Source: Lacinutrix neustonica
GTDB taxonomy: Bacteria > Bacteroidota > Bacteroidia > Flavobacteriales > Flavobacteriaceae
Length of the DNA: 64,000 nucleotides
Direction: 5' to 3'
NCBI RefSeq assembly: GCF_026625145.1
Contig: NZ_CP113088.1
Coordinates: 1-64,000 of the forward strand
The position numbers and the translations under genes were made by a program. Shown one piece after another: positions 42,484-51,966 of the stretch (position 1 is its first letter; each line of letters starts with the position of its first letter). Below the pieces are notes generated by a model that was not told the origin of the DNA, made no database searches, and saw nothing but the letters and a program-made list of their open reading frames with translations.

Positions 42484-42588
42484 ATGGCAAAATCACAAGA
42501 TTCCAAAAAAAATGTAAAAAAAGAGCCAGCAAAAACGGCTAAAGAAAAAAAGGCAGATAAAATAGCCAAAAAGTCAAGCCGACAATAA
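42484..42588 (+). CDS. Very small Lys-rich protein (34 residues)
   Basis: A short frame in the desaturase-patatin gap encodes MAKSQDSKKNVKKEPAKTAK and continues with E-K-K-A-D-K-I-A-K-K-S-S-R-Q. It is highly basic and has no Cys, membrane helix or folded core. Its regular K-x-A/K composition and start ATG after an A-rich leader look like the tiny basic proteins common in flavobacteria, but no function is known, and a chance A-rich frame cannot be excluded. Confidence 0.42.
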   Translation: MAKSQDSKKNVKKEPAKTAKEKKADKIAKKSSRQ

Positions 42589-42602
42589 TATCATAAAATA
42601 CC

Positions 42603-42755
42603 ATCGTCTCGTTATTTCGAGGAACGACGGTAGGAGCGACGTGGTAATCTGTTGAAAAGATTGCCGAGCTGCGCTCGCAATGACGGTCCCATTCATGAAT
42701 GCTTCGCATGTGCCGCGCTTTTCTAAGGAAAAGCTCGCAATGACGGTTCCATTCA
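42603..42755. repeat. Cluster of dispersed palindromic repeats (REP-like)
   Basis: Two or more units in both orientations: GTGGTAATCTGTTGAAAAGA, then GAGCTGCGCTCGCAATGACGG, CATGAATGCTTCGCATGTGC and AAGCTCGCAATGACGGTTCC. It lies just downstream of the patatin gene. Confidence 0.75.
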
Positions 42756-42770
42756 AATAATAAATGCCCC

Positions 42771-44073
42771 TCACCCAAGCAACCCAGGGCAATACAACTT
42801 CACCTGCAATTCTGTTAATACCGACGCATGATTCATTAAAGCATCCATCTGTTCTTGTTTTAAAGGCACCAGATTCGTGCTTACTTTTCCGGCAAGCGCC
42901 AACTGTGCTTTGGTATTCGCCGTTTTTATAATGTCGTGATAGTTAATATGCGCTTTGAGCTGTTCGGCAATAGCTTCCCATTGTTTCGCTTCAATCGCTG
43001 CTTTCGAAATCTTATGGTATTCTATAACATGAGGTAAAATAGTCCCTTCTTCAAGTCCGTTTATAAATTTCGGAATAGAATCTTCAATATCCCAACCCAA
43101 CGACTGATAAGCAATTTCGCGTTTGCCTACTTTATGATTCTCGTATAGATACTGAACCATTTGCAGGTTTTTAATCCGATTCATAAACACATCACTGGTT
43201 CTAATCAGTAGCGTTAAGGTATTGCGATACGTATTTTTAAAGGGCATGGTATTTCCGGCATCACTAATAATCACGGTCCGGCAACCATAGGCACTTTTAA
43301 CCTGTGTCAATTTATGGGCGCCTTGATTATCGTAAACGCCACCATCGACTAATCGTGGTCTCACCCGCTTATAATCTTCAGGATTTTCAAAAAAGGCTTT
43401 CTCTATGCTCACTGGGGTAAATACAAAAGGTACCGCAGTAGAGGCAGCCACGGCGCGAGCAATAGGAAACTGTTCCGCTTTAAAATGAATGGGGTCACTT
43501 TTATCTTCATCATCGTCTCGGGTAGCTGTAAACCGAATCGCCCATCGCAGTATTAGAAAACGTAAACAACCTGCCCGTTTCTAGGTTGGTGGCATTAATG
43601 GCAAAGCGTATGGAAGGCGATAAGGCAGACAAGGGTTTTTTATTAAAAAAGAACCGGTTATACATCCTTTCATTAAGTTTACTTATAGGAAATAACTGGA
43701 ACTGAAAATATAAAAAGGCCACCGTAAGCACCAGTAGTAACCCAAAACTGGCCCAGGCATACCCGCGATAGAGCATATATATAATGGTAGCCATCCAAAA
43801 CAGGGTCGCTACAAAAAAGAGTAAAAAACGCCAGGAACGCAGCACGCCTTTAACCACACTTTGTTGAACACCATGGCGTATCACGTTTTCAAAGGTTTCA
43901 AAATCATGGGCATATAACCCATAGGTTGCCCCAGTGATAGAACCCCCGGAGTTTGTAGAAATGACATCTACGTGCTCTAAAATGCCTAAGGCTTTCAGTT
44001 TTTTTAAAGTCCCTAAATGATAAATCGTGGCGCGGTAACCACCGCCGGATAAGCTGAGTCCTATTTTTTTCAT
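42771..44073 (-). CDS. Patatin-like phospholipase (one frame break)
   Basis: The ATG at 44073 opens MKKIGLSLSGGGYRATIYHL with the G-G-G-x-R oxyanion motif. The Ser motif is S-T-N-S-G-G-S-I-T-G (an N in place of the first G of G-x-S-x-G) and the catalytic Asp is in R-L-V-D-G-G-V-Y-D-N-Q-G. Two membrane helices lie at residues ~85-130, unusual for soluble patatins and suggesting membrane anchoring. The break at 43516-43522 (TCTCGG for TCCGG) is repaired to V-Y-S-Y-P-D-D-D-E-D-K, giving about 434 residues. It probably cleaves acyl esters of membrane lipids; the exact substrate is unknown. Confidence 0.84.
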
Positions 44074-44291
44074 ACAAAATGGTTGGAAGGCCCTTCCTAT
44101 AACGAAAATACAGTGATTTCCACGACAGGTAAAAGCCTTTTTGATTACTAGCTTTCAAAAGTAACTAATATTATTTTTAGTCTCAGCGTCAGGGAAAAGT
44201 ACAAGAATTAATTAAGAGCACCCATAAAAAAAAACAGTGTAATTCAGTATCTTTATAAGTATTAGTTAATCCAAAAAAAAACATTAGAACC

Positions 44292-45299
44292 ATGAGTAAA
44301 GTAAATGCATATGCAGCAAGCGAAGCGGGAGGAACCTTAGAAACGTTCCAGTACGACTTACCAGCAATAGGAAATGAAGAAGTCGATATTAAAATCCATT
44401 ACTGTGGGGTATGCCATAGTGATTTAAGTATGATAAATAACGATTGGGGTAACAGCCAATTTCCTTTAGTTCCTGGTCACGAGATTGTAGGCGAAGTGCA
44501 AGCGGTTGGTAGTGAAGTCAAGGGTCTAAAAGTAGGCGACAAGGTAGGGATGGGCTGGTACAGCGCCTCCTGTATGCATTGCGATCAATGTATGGGCGGA
44601 AAACAACACCTGTGTGGTGATGCCGAAAGCACTATAGTTGGGCGCCATGGTGGTTTTGCCGACACCGTTCGGGGGCATTGGTCCTGGACCACTTTACTTC
44701 CCGAAGGGATCGATATGGCTAAAGCAGGCCCGCTCTTTTGTGGCGGTATTACCGTGTTTAACCCTATTGTATTATCAGGCGTGCAGCCTACAGATAAAGT
44801 AGGAGTGATAGGCATTGGTGGCTTAGGGCATCCGGCATTAAAATTTTTAAAGGCTTGGGGCTGTGAAGTCACGGCATTTACCTCTAATAAAGACAAAACC
44901 GAAGCGCTTAAAAAAATGGGAGCTCATAATGTGGTGGATTCTACAGATAGTACCGCCTTAGAAGGGATCGCTGGCAGTTTAGATTTTATTCTTAACACCA
45001 CGAATGTGAAGTTAGATTGGAATGCCTTTTTAACCACACTGGCACCACAAGGAAAATTACATACTGTAGGCGCCGTTTTAGAACCTATGGAAATACCGGC
45101 TTTTAGTTTAATTAGTGGTGAGAAATCGGTGGGCGGCAGTCCGTTAGGCAGTATCGCCCTCACCCGTAAAATGCTAGAGTTCTGTGTGCGTCACGATATC
45201 TATCCTACGGTTGAGGAATTCAAAATGGAAGATGTTAATGAGGCGCTTGCTCATTTAGAAGCAGGAAAAGCAAGATTCCGACTGGTTTTAAAGGCTTAA
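44292..45299 (+). CDS. Zinc-dependent alcohol dehydrogenase (YahK-like, NADP type)
   Basis: A 335-residue medium-chain dehydrogenase. Catalytic zinc ligands are in C-G-V-C-H-S-D and G-H-E-I-V-G; the structural zinc site is C-M-H-C-D-Q-C-M-G-G-K-Q-H-L-C. The cofactor motif is G-I-G-G-L-G-H (residues ~176-182), followed by F-T-S-N-K-D-K, where the lack of an acidic residue suggests NADP(H). This is the cinnamyl-alcohol/YahK-like aldehyde reductase branch. The frame is intact, and hairpins follow 260 bp downstream. Confidence 0.92.
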   Translation: MSKVNAYAASEAGGTLETFQYDLPAIGNEEVDIKIHYCGVCHSDLSMINNDWGNSQFPLVPGHEIVGEVQAVGSEVKGLKVGDKVGMGWYSASCMHCDQCMGGKQHLCGDAESTIVGRHGGFADTVRGHWSWTTLLPEGIDMAKAGPLFCGGITVFNPIVLSGVQPTDKVGVIGIGGLGHPALKFLKAWGCEVTAFTSNKDKTEALKKMGAHNVVDSTDSTALEGIAGSLDFILNTTNVKLDWNAFLTTLAPQGKLHTVGAVLEPMEIPAFSLISGEKSVGGSPLGSIALTRKMLEFCVRHDIYPTVEEFKMEDVNEALAHLEAGKARFRLVLKA

Positions 45300-45559
45300 A
45301 AGTAATGTCATGACGCTGTACACGTAAAGACGTGACCTGATCCTCTTTTTTAGAATGGCCAAGGGGATGCTCTGTGGTGCAGCACTAGTGATTTCACGCA
45401 CTTTGGTACACCACCGCGAGGCAGGAAGGCCGGACGTTGAGGTTCTAGAAAGCACAACATCAATCCCCTGTAGAGCGGTTTGCCATACGTTTATAGAGAT
45501 TTAAAGTCCTATAAATTCCAAGGGAAGCAAGCGATTCACATCATTTTTATAACCAAAAT

Positions 45560-45591
45560 AAAAACACACCTCTAAAAGGGTGTGTTTTTTT
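45560..45591 (+). terminator. Rho-independent terminator
   Basis: AAAAACACACC pairs with GGGTGTGTTTTT around a TCTAAAA-type loop, followed by further T residues to 45591. It is 260 bp downstream of the dehydrogenase, so the transcript has a long 3' leader or contains a small unrecognised unit. Confidence 0.75.
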
Positions 45592-45654
45592 GTTTCGGTC
45601 TTTGTTCAGAATACCCCATGCTTAGATAACCTCAGATGATTTTTTTAGAGTTCT

Positions 45655-45682
45655 AAAAAACAGGTGTTTACGCCTGTTTTTA
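45655..45682. terminator. Second hairpin with A and T tracts (possibly bidirectional)
   Basis: AAAAACAGGTG pairs with CGCCTGTTTTT around a TTTA loop (one T-G pair). It lies 60 bp after the previous terminator. Confidence 0.65.
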
Positions 45683-45766
45683 ACAAGCCGTAGTTCCACT
45701 TGGTAATAGTTTCATGTTTTATAAGACCTTTAGTAAACTATAAACAATGCTAAAAAAAAAGTCGCC

Positions 45767-46177
45767 ATGGAAAATCAATTTGTCGGAATTTGGACCTATA
45801 GAAGTGTATTGAATAACCCGGAGCTCTCGGTAGATTTTAACGCTTTAGAATTCGGACGCGGCAATTTAAAAATTGAAGCCACAGCACCCGGAAAATTAAA
45901 AGGATCGATTTACGGCCCTGGATGGGCGTTAACATTAAAAGGAGCCATTCAATACGGTGCGCCAGCCACTCTTTGGTTTCAAGGTTCCGGCGAGGTTAAT
46001 GGTGCCCTTTGGGTGTACGACTACCTCTGTTACGCCGCACCACAAATTCCGAACGGGAAAAACCAAATACCGGCGTTAGTAGGCACAGTCACGCGGGCTA
46101 TTCCACATCCCAATGGCAGTGGCGGTACCAGTCCGGCAGGTGTGGTCGCTTCTTTTTATGCGGTATTACAACCTTAA
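45767..46177 (+). CDS. Hypothetical protein in the tyrosinase locus (136 residues)
   Basis: A 136-residue soluble protein without signal peptide, starting M-E-N-Q-F-V-G-I-W-T-Y-R-S. It is rich in beta-prone and aromatic residues (L-W-F-Q-G-S-G-E-V-N-G-A-L-W-V-Y-D-Y) and ends V-A-S-F-Y-A-V-L-Q. The composition suggests a small beta-barrel, perhaps lipocalin-like. It is on the same strand as, and 12 bp before, the CPVC membrane protein, itself 23 bp before the tyrosinase, so the three are probably one operon. I do not recognise a family. A caddie or maturation role would be inference only. Confidence 0.65.
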   Translation: MENQFVGIWTYRSVLNNPELSVDFNALEFGRGNLKIEATAPGKLKGSIYGPGWALTLKGAIQYGAPATLWFQGSGEVNGALWVYDYLCYAAPQIPNGKNQIPALVGTVTRAIPHPNGSGGTSPAGVVASFYAVLQP

Positions 46178-46189
46178 AAAACGACACTC

Positions 46190-46666
46190 ATGAAAAAAGA
46201 CTCTGCGATTTCAACCTGTTGCTGCGCTACGCCAATAAAAAAGGCTAGCGACAGCATGACCCCGAACAAAAAAATAAAACGAAGTACCAAGACCATACTC
46301 AGTTCCATCTATTCTGTGGGCCTTAGTTTACTTATTGGGCTGTTTCCAAAATGCCCCGTGTGTTGGGCGGCCTATTTAAGTATTTTTGGCAGTTATAGTC
46401 TTTCCAAACTACCGTTTATGCCTTGGTTAATGCCTGTTTTTGTGGGATTCCTAGGCATTCATCTGTATCTCGTTTATCGCAATATTAAAAATAGAGGCAT
46501 TGGCCCATTTGCAACGAGTGTGTTAGGGGCCGGTATTATTCTGGCGGGCAAAATGCTGTTTGAAGGCAATACCGCCTTCATGATCACGGGCATGGTCTGT
46601 ATTCTTGCAGGGTCGCTATGGAATAGTTTTTCACTTCAAAGTAAAAAAATCATCGGATTACACTAA
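46190..46666 (+). CDS. Small membrane protein with CPVC motif (MerC/metal-handling-like)
   Basis: A 158-residue protein with a Cys-rich N-terminus (S-T-C-C-C-A-T) and four membrane helices. F-P-K-C-P-V-C-W-A-A-Y-L-S-I-F-G carries two Cys at the start of the first hydrophobic pair. A soluble Cys cluster plus an intramembrane C-x-x-C is typical of MerC/MerT-like metal transfer proteins. It sits directly upstream of a copper enzyme on the same strand, so copper delivery to the tyrosinase is a plausible role, but this is inference. Its frame is intact. Confidence 0.65.
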   Translation: MKKDSAISTCCCATPIKKASDSMTPNKKIKRSTKTILSSIYSVGLSLLIGLFPKCPVCWAAYLSIFGSYSLSKLPFMPWLMPVFVGFLGIHLYLVYRNIKNRGIGPFATSVLGAGIILAGKMLFEGNTAFMITGMVCILAGSLWNSFSLQSKKIIGLH

Positions 46667-46689
46667 AAAATAATATAAAAACACCAATT

Positions 46690-48270
46690 ATGGACACCAA
46701 AAAACAATCGAAAGTAAGAATAAGACCCGCTGTTGCCGAGTTACAACATGCGTACGATACCGGCAATAAAAAACCTTTAGAAGACCTTATGCGCGCCTGG
46801 AAAGGCATTAAAGAACTGCCGCCGGAAGATCCCAATTCCTTTTTTAAATTGGGAGGGTTTCATGGCGAGCCTTTTGTTGGAGCAGGATGGGGAAACAGTG
46901 CCTATTGGGGAGGATGGTGTAATCACGGGAACGTTTTATTTCCAACCTGGCACCGCGTGTACCTTATAAAAGTAGAAGAAGCCTTGCAAAGTATTCCAGG
47001 GTGTGAAGACGTGATGTTGCCCTATTGGGATGAATCTAGTGAGGACTCCATTAAAAATGGTATTCCTAAAGCATTAACAGACGAAACTTTTACCTTAGAT
47101 GGTAAAGATATCCCGAATCCGTTGCGGTCCTTCGTGTTTCCTATAAACATTCACGATAACATACAAAGTGATAATAACCAATACACCAAGCCAAAAGGCT
47201 ATGAAACCGTAAGGTATCCCTTATCGGGATTAGTAGGCACAGATAGCGATCGGGCAGCGACTAAAAAACACAATGCGCAATTTACAGATTACACTAAAAA
47301 TGTCGCCTTGCTGAATGACAATGTTAAAGGCTGGTTAAATTCTCATGTGGTGGTCAATGGTAAGGTGATTCAAACCAATGTGGTACAAAAATTTAAAGAC
47401 TGTTTAAAAGCGCCTAATTTTACGGTGTTTTCTAATACCACTTCGGCACAAGAATGGAATTTTTATGTTGAAGATGGGAGTAAACCAGTGGTTCCTTTAG
47501 AGTCACCGCACAACAGTATTCATCTATCGGTAGGTGGTTTTGATGTACCTACACAAGGCAATTATTCGCCCATTCCAGGCGCCAATGGTGATATGGGAGA
47601 AAACAACACCGCAGGATTAGATCCTATTTTCTTTTTTCACCATTGCAATGTAGACCGTGTATTTTGGCTGTGGCAAAAGCAACATGGCAGTACCGATACC
47701 TTGGAAATTATATCAGAATACCCAGGCACTAATTCTGTAGATTCTCAAGGCCCAACGCCTGGTATGACGCCAAACGCGTGGTTAACTTTAGAGACGCCGT
47801 TGGCACCCTTTAAGAAAAAGGACGGCCAAGACTATACCTCTTTAGATTGCATAAATATTGAAACCCAACTGGGGTTGACCTATAGCCGTGGGTCGTTGGA
47901 CAACAATGGGTTACTATTAAAAGAAGAAGCCCTGCGGCCAAGTAAGATGCTACGCGTGTCTGGTGTGAATAAAGCGCCCATTAGAGGGTCTTTTTTAATC
48001 TCTGCCTTTGCCACTATTAATGGCGAGAAACACCATATAGGCACAGAAGCTGTTTTAAGCCGATGGAATTCAACCTCCTGTGCCAATTGCCAAACCCATT
48101 TGGAAGTCAAAGCCCATTTTCCGTTACATGATTTGGCAGAAAATACGGCCGACAAAGCAGCGTATGAGGTGGTGATTATTGGTAGAGACGGCAATCTTAA
48201 CGAGCAAAACCAATTAAAAGCGTCTAAAGCTGCAGAACCTAAAAAGCTCTTTCATATGGAAGTGCGTTAG
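46690..48270 (+). CDS. Tyrosinase-family copper oxidase
   Basis: A 526-residue protein without an obvious signal peptide. The CuA region has WCNHGNVLFPTWHRVYL (residues ~76-92) with two of the His ligands; the CuB region has H-N-S-I-H (~275) and D-P-I-F-F-F-H-H-C-N-V-D-R-V-F-W (~311-326). A C-terminal domain of about 150 residues contains C-A-N-C-Q-T-H. The core is the tyrosinase/polyphenol-oxidase central domain, which hydroxylates or oxidises phenols and can make melanin-like pigment. The C-terminal domain could be a shielding or copper-loading module as in fungal and plant enzymes. The frame is intact. Confidence 0.9.
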   Translation: MDTKKQSKVRIRPAVAELQHAYDTGNKKPLEDLMRAWKGIKELPPEDPNSFFKLGGFHGEPFVGAGWGNSAYWGGWCNHGNVLFPTWHRVYLIKVEEALQSIPGCEDVMLPYWDESSEDSIKNGIPKALTDETFTLDGKDIPNPLRSFVFPINIHDNIQSDNNQYTKPKGYETVRYPLSGLVGTDSDRAATKKHNAQFTDYTKNVALLNDNVKGWLNSHVVVNGKVIQTNVVQKFKDCLKAPNFTVFSNTTSAQEWNFYVEDGSKPVVPLESPHNSIHLSVGGFDVPTQGNYSPIPGANGDMGENNTAGLDPIFFFHHCNVDRVFWLWQKQHGSTDTLEIISEYPGTNSVDSQGPTPGMTPNAWLTLETPLAPFKKKDGQDYTSLDCINIETQLGLTYSRGSLDNNGLLLKEEALRPSKMLRVSGVNKAPIRGSFLISAFATINGEKHHIGTEAVLSRWNSTSCANCQTHLEVKAHFPLHDLAENTADKAAYEVVIIGRDGNLNEQNQLKASKAAEPKKLFHMEVR

Positions 48271-48324
48271 GTATAGAACTTCAACAACGTCTAAGATACT
48301 TGTAAAAAAAGCCTTCCATAATCG

Positions 48325-48738
48325 TATCGTCATTACGAACCGTCATTGCGAGCGCAGCGCTAATAATCTGTTGAATCGTATCGTCATTACGAGCTTTTCA
48401 TTAGAAAAGCGTGGTAGTCTGTTGAATTGGACTGTCATTGCGAGCGCAGCGCGGCACATGCGAAGCATTCATGAACTCCGATTTAATAAAATAAGTTGCG
48501 TGAATAATCTGTTGAATAGCGATACGATTATATTATAACTTCTTTTCAACAGATTGCAACGTCGCTCCTAACGTCACTCCTCGCAATGACAGTAATGCAT
48601 CGCCATTGCGAGCGCAGCACGGCAAATGCGAAGCATTCATGAATGGAACCGTCATTGCGAGACCTTTGGTCGCCGCACATGCGAAGCATTCATGAACTCC
48701 AATTTATAAAATAAGATGCGTGAATAATCTGTTGAATA
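48325..48738. repeat. Large cluster of dispersed palindromic repeats upstream of the defence island
   Basis: At least five units over about 410 bp. A typical unit runs CGTCATTGCGAGCGCAGCG, then GGCACATGCGAAGCATTCAT, then AATCTGTTGAAT. One unit at about 48541-48590 is inverted. Units have compensating arms (GCTTTTC/GAAAAGC) and would form stem-loops as RNA. This fills most of the 620-bp gap between the tyrosinase and hsdR; no gene was recognised in it. Confidence 0.85.
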
Positions 48739-48890
48739 AAAGCTAACACCAACACAGCCAAGCACTTTCAATAGTAAAACAGCAGCAGACCAAAAAACAA
48801 TGGAACTTTTCGATGTATAACACCCAGTGCTTATATAAAGGCGCTATATTTATGCTCTCCCATTAGAATCTCAAAATCTTTAAAATATAA

Positions 48891-51800
48891 ATGATATTTA
48901 ACGAAGACTCAAGAGTGAAGATACCTTCCATTCTGCATTTAATTCAATTGGGTTATGAATACCTATCATTGAAAACCAATTCATGGGATGAGAGCACCAA
49001 TATCTTTCGATCTATTTTTGATGAGCAAATCAAGAAAATAAACTCAAATTTATCAGATAATGACATTCAAAAAGTTTACGATGACATTTCAATATCTTTA
49101 GAAAATGAAGACTTGGGACGTGCTTTTTATAACAAGCTCATAGATCAATCTGGAGTTAAGCTAATTGACTTCGAGAATTTTGATAATAACTCATTTCATG
49201 TTGTAACCGAATTGCCTTATCAAAAGGACGATGAAAGTTTTAGACCAGATATTATTCTATTAATTAACGGAATGCCTTTGGTCTTTGTAGAGGTGAAAAA
49301 GCCTAATAATCGTAATGGTGTTCAAGACGAACATAAACGTATGGAAAGGCGTTTTCAAAATAAGAAGTTTCGCAAGTTTATAAATCTTACACAACTCATG
49401 GTGTTTTCAAACAACATGGCGTATAGTGATGAAGATACGCAAATGCTGGAAGGCGCATTTTACAGTACTACAAATTATAAAAAACCAATATTCAATTATT
49501 TTAGAGAAGAAGAAACTTTTGATTTAAACAAGCTTCTTCAACCACTTTCAGAGTACGATGAAAACTTTGTTTTAAAAGACACGAACCTTTTAAGCATAAA
49601 GAGCAATAAGGAGTTTCAATCTAATAAAAGCCCAAACACGGCAACCAATTCCATTTCTACCTCTTTATTTCAACGAGAGCGTTTAAAATTCATCTTACGT
49701 TATGCTTTTGCTTATGTTGAAGAAGAAAAAGGTTTGGAGAAACACATCATGCGTTATCCGCAACTATTTGCAACTAAGGCAATAGAAAACAAGCTGGAAA
49801 ACGGAATTAAAAAAGGAATAATCGGCATACGCAAGGCTCGGTAAAACAGCTTTGGCGTTTTTTAATGTAAAACGTCTCACACATTATTTTCAGAAGAAAA
49901 ATATCATCCCAAAATTTTACTTTATTGTAGATCGTTTAGATTTGCTAACACAAGCCGCAAAAGAGTTTACAGCTCGTGGTTTAGTGGTGTATAAAATAGA
50001 TAGTAGAGACGCTTTTAGTAAGGATATTAAATCTACTGAAGTGATACACAATAGTTACGCGTAAAGCAGAAATTACAGTGGTTAATATTCAGAAGTTTAA
50101 AGATGATCCAGATGTTATAAAAAACAACGATTATAATTTAAGCGTACAACGTGTTTTCTTTTTAGACGAAGTACATCGTAGTTACAATCCCAAAGGTAGC
50201 TTTTTAGCAAATTTAGAATTAGCAGATAAACATTCCATTAAAATAGGTTTAACAGGTACCCCTTTATTAGGTTCTGAGTATAATTCTAAAACCTTATTTG
50301 GCGATTATATGCATAAGTATTATTACAATTTATCTATAAAAGATGGCTATACTTTACGTTTAATTCGTGAAGAAATTGAAACCAACTACAAGTTGGTTTT
50401 ACAAGAAGCACTTGAAAATATAAAGGTATTACAAGGTAATATTGACAAAAAGAAGCTCTACGCAGACCATCGTTTTGTAGAACCTATGTTAGACTATATT
50501 GTTAAAGATATGGAACAGGCTAGAATCGCGATGAACGATTATAGTATAGGCGGTATGGTGGTTTGTGACTCTTCCGGTCAGGCTAAAATGATGCAAGAGA
50601 TTTTTGAAGATAAATATGCTGAAAAATCAGAAATAGTTTTTAACCAAGCAGCTGAGGAGCCTGCAAGTTATGGAGATAAGAAAAGAGAGGAGAGTAAAAT
50701 AAACAAAGCGCAAGTAATTTTACATGATATTGGCACCAAACAAGACCGTCGAGATTGGGTATCCGATTTTAAGGTAGGTAAGCTTGATTTACTATTTGTG
50801 TATAATATGTTACTTACAGGTTTTGATGCTAAGAGATTAAAGAAATTATACATTGGCAGAAAGATTAAATCACATAATTTACTGCAAACGCTTACACGTG
50901 TCAATCGAACGTATAAAACCCATAAATACGGTTATGTCGTGGACTTTGCAGACATTCAAAAAGAATTTGATAAAACCAATCAAGATTATTTTAATGAGTT
51001 ACAAAGTGAATTAGGAGATGAGATGCAACATTACTCTAATCTGTTTAAAAAGCCTGAAGAAATTCAAGAAGAAATAGAGGAAATAAAAGATGTTCTTTTT
51101 AAATTTGACACCGAGAATGCCACTGTTTTTAGCGATCAAATTTCTGAAATTAACGAGCGTTCAGAGATTCGTCTCGTTGCGAAAGCTTTAAATAATGCCA
51201 AAGAGCTTTATAACTTGATTCGCTTGTCCGGTAATTTTGAATTACTTGAAAAATTAGACTTTAGAAAACTGACTGTTTTAGCAAGATTAACCAACGACAG
51301 ATTAGGGTTAATTAATACTAGAATTGCATTAGAGAATAATGTAGATACTGAGAATATTTTAAACACCGCTTTAGAAGATGTCATTTTTGCTTTTACCAAA
51401 GTGAAAGAAGAAGAAATGATATTGGCAGACGAATTAAAAAACACGTTAGGGAGAACACGAGAAATGTTAGCGGGAAACTTCGACCCCAAAGATCCTATCT
51501 TTATTTCATTACGTGAGGAACTAGAGCGTTTGTTTAAAAAGAAAAATTTAAGTGAGGTTTCTAAAGAAGAAATGGAAGCCAACATTAAAGCTTTAAATGC
51601 TATCTATGATAAAGCCAAAACTCTAGAGCGCGAAAACCAATTGCTGAAAGCGAAATACGATTACGATGCTAAATATGCACGCATACATAAACGCTTAATG
51701 GAAAAAGATCCTTTAACAGATAGCGAACGCAAATTATTCGACGCTTTAAAAGGGTTAAAAACAGCAGTAGATAAGGAGATTTTACAAAATTCTAAGTTAT

Positions 51801-51958
51801 TAGAAAACGAGAGCTATGTAGAGAAAATGATGATGCGTTTGGTTGTTAGCCAATTTAAAAAAGAACAAAAGATCGATATTAATACAACTGATGTCAGACG
51901 TATTAATAGCCTTATAGTAAAAGAATATATGAACGAATATAACGGATACGTTGCATAA
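48891..51958 (+). CDS. hsdR: Type I restriction endonuclease subunit R (three frame breaks)
   Basis: The motor and nuclease subunit of a type I restriction-modification complex, about 1022 residues after repair. The N-terminal nuclease has F-R-P-D-I-I-L-L (~118) and V-F-V-E-V-K-K (~131). The helicase has T-Q-G-S-G-K-T-A (motif I), F-L-D-E-V-H-R-S (II), G-L-T-G-T-P-L (III) and R-V-N-R-T-Y (VI). Breaks lie at 49821-49826 (TGG became GG in I-W-H-T-Q-G), 49838-49842 (GGG became GG) and 50057-50062 (extra base in ACGCGT). A helical C-terminal region mediates assembly. hsdM follows 8 bp later. Confidence 0.95.
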
Positions 51959-51966
51959 AATAAAAT

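Larger units (their letters stand above)
45300..45766. other. Gap of about 467 bp without a gene, containing two terminator-like hairpins
   Basis: Apart from the hairpins at 45560 and 45655 nothing was recognised. The first 250 bp contain only short open frames. Confidence 0.5.
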
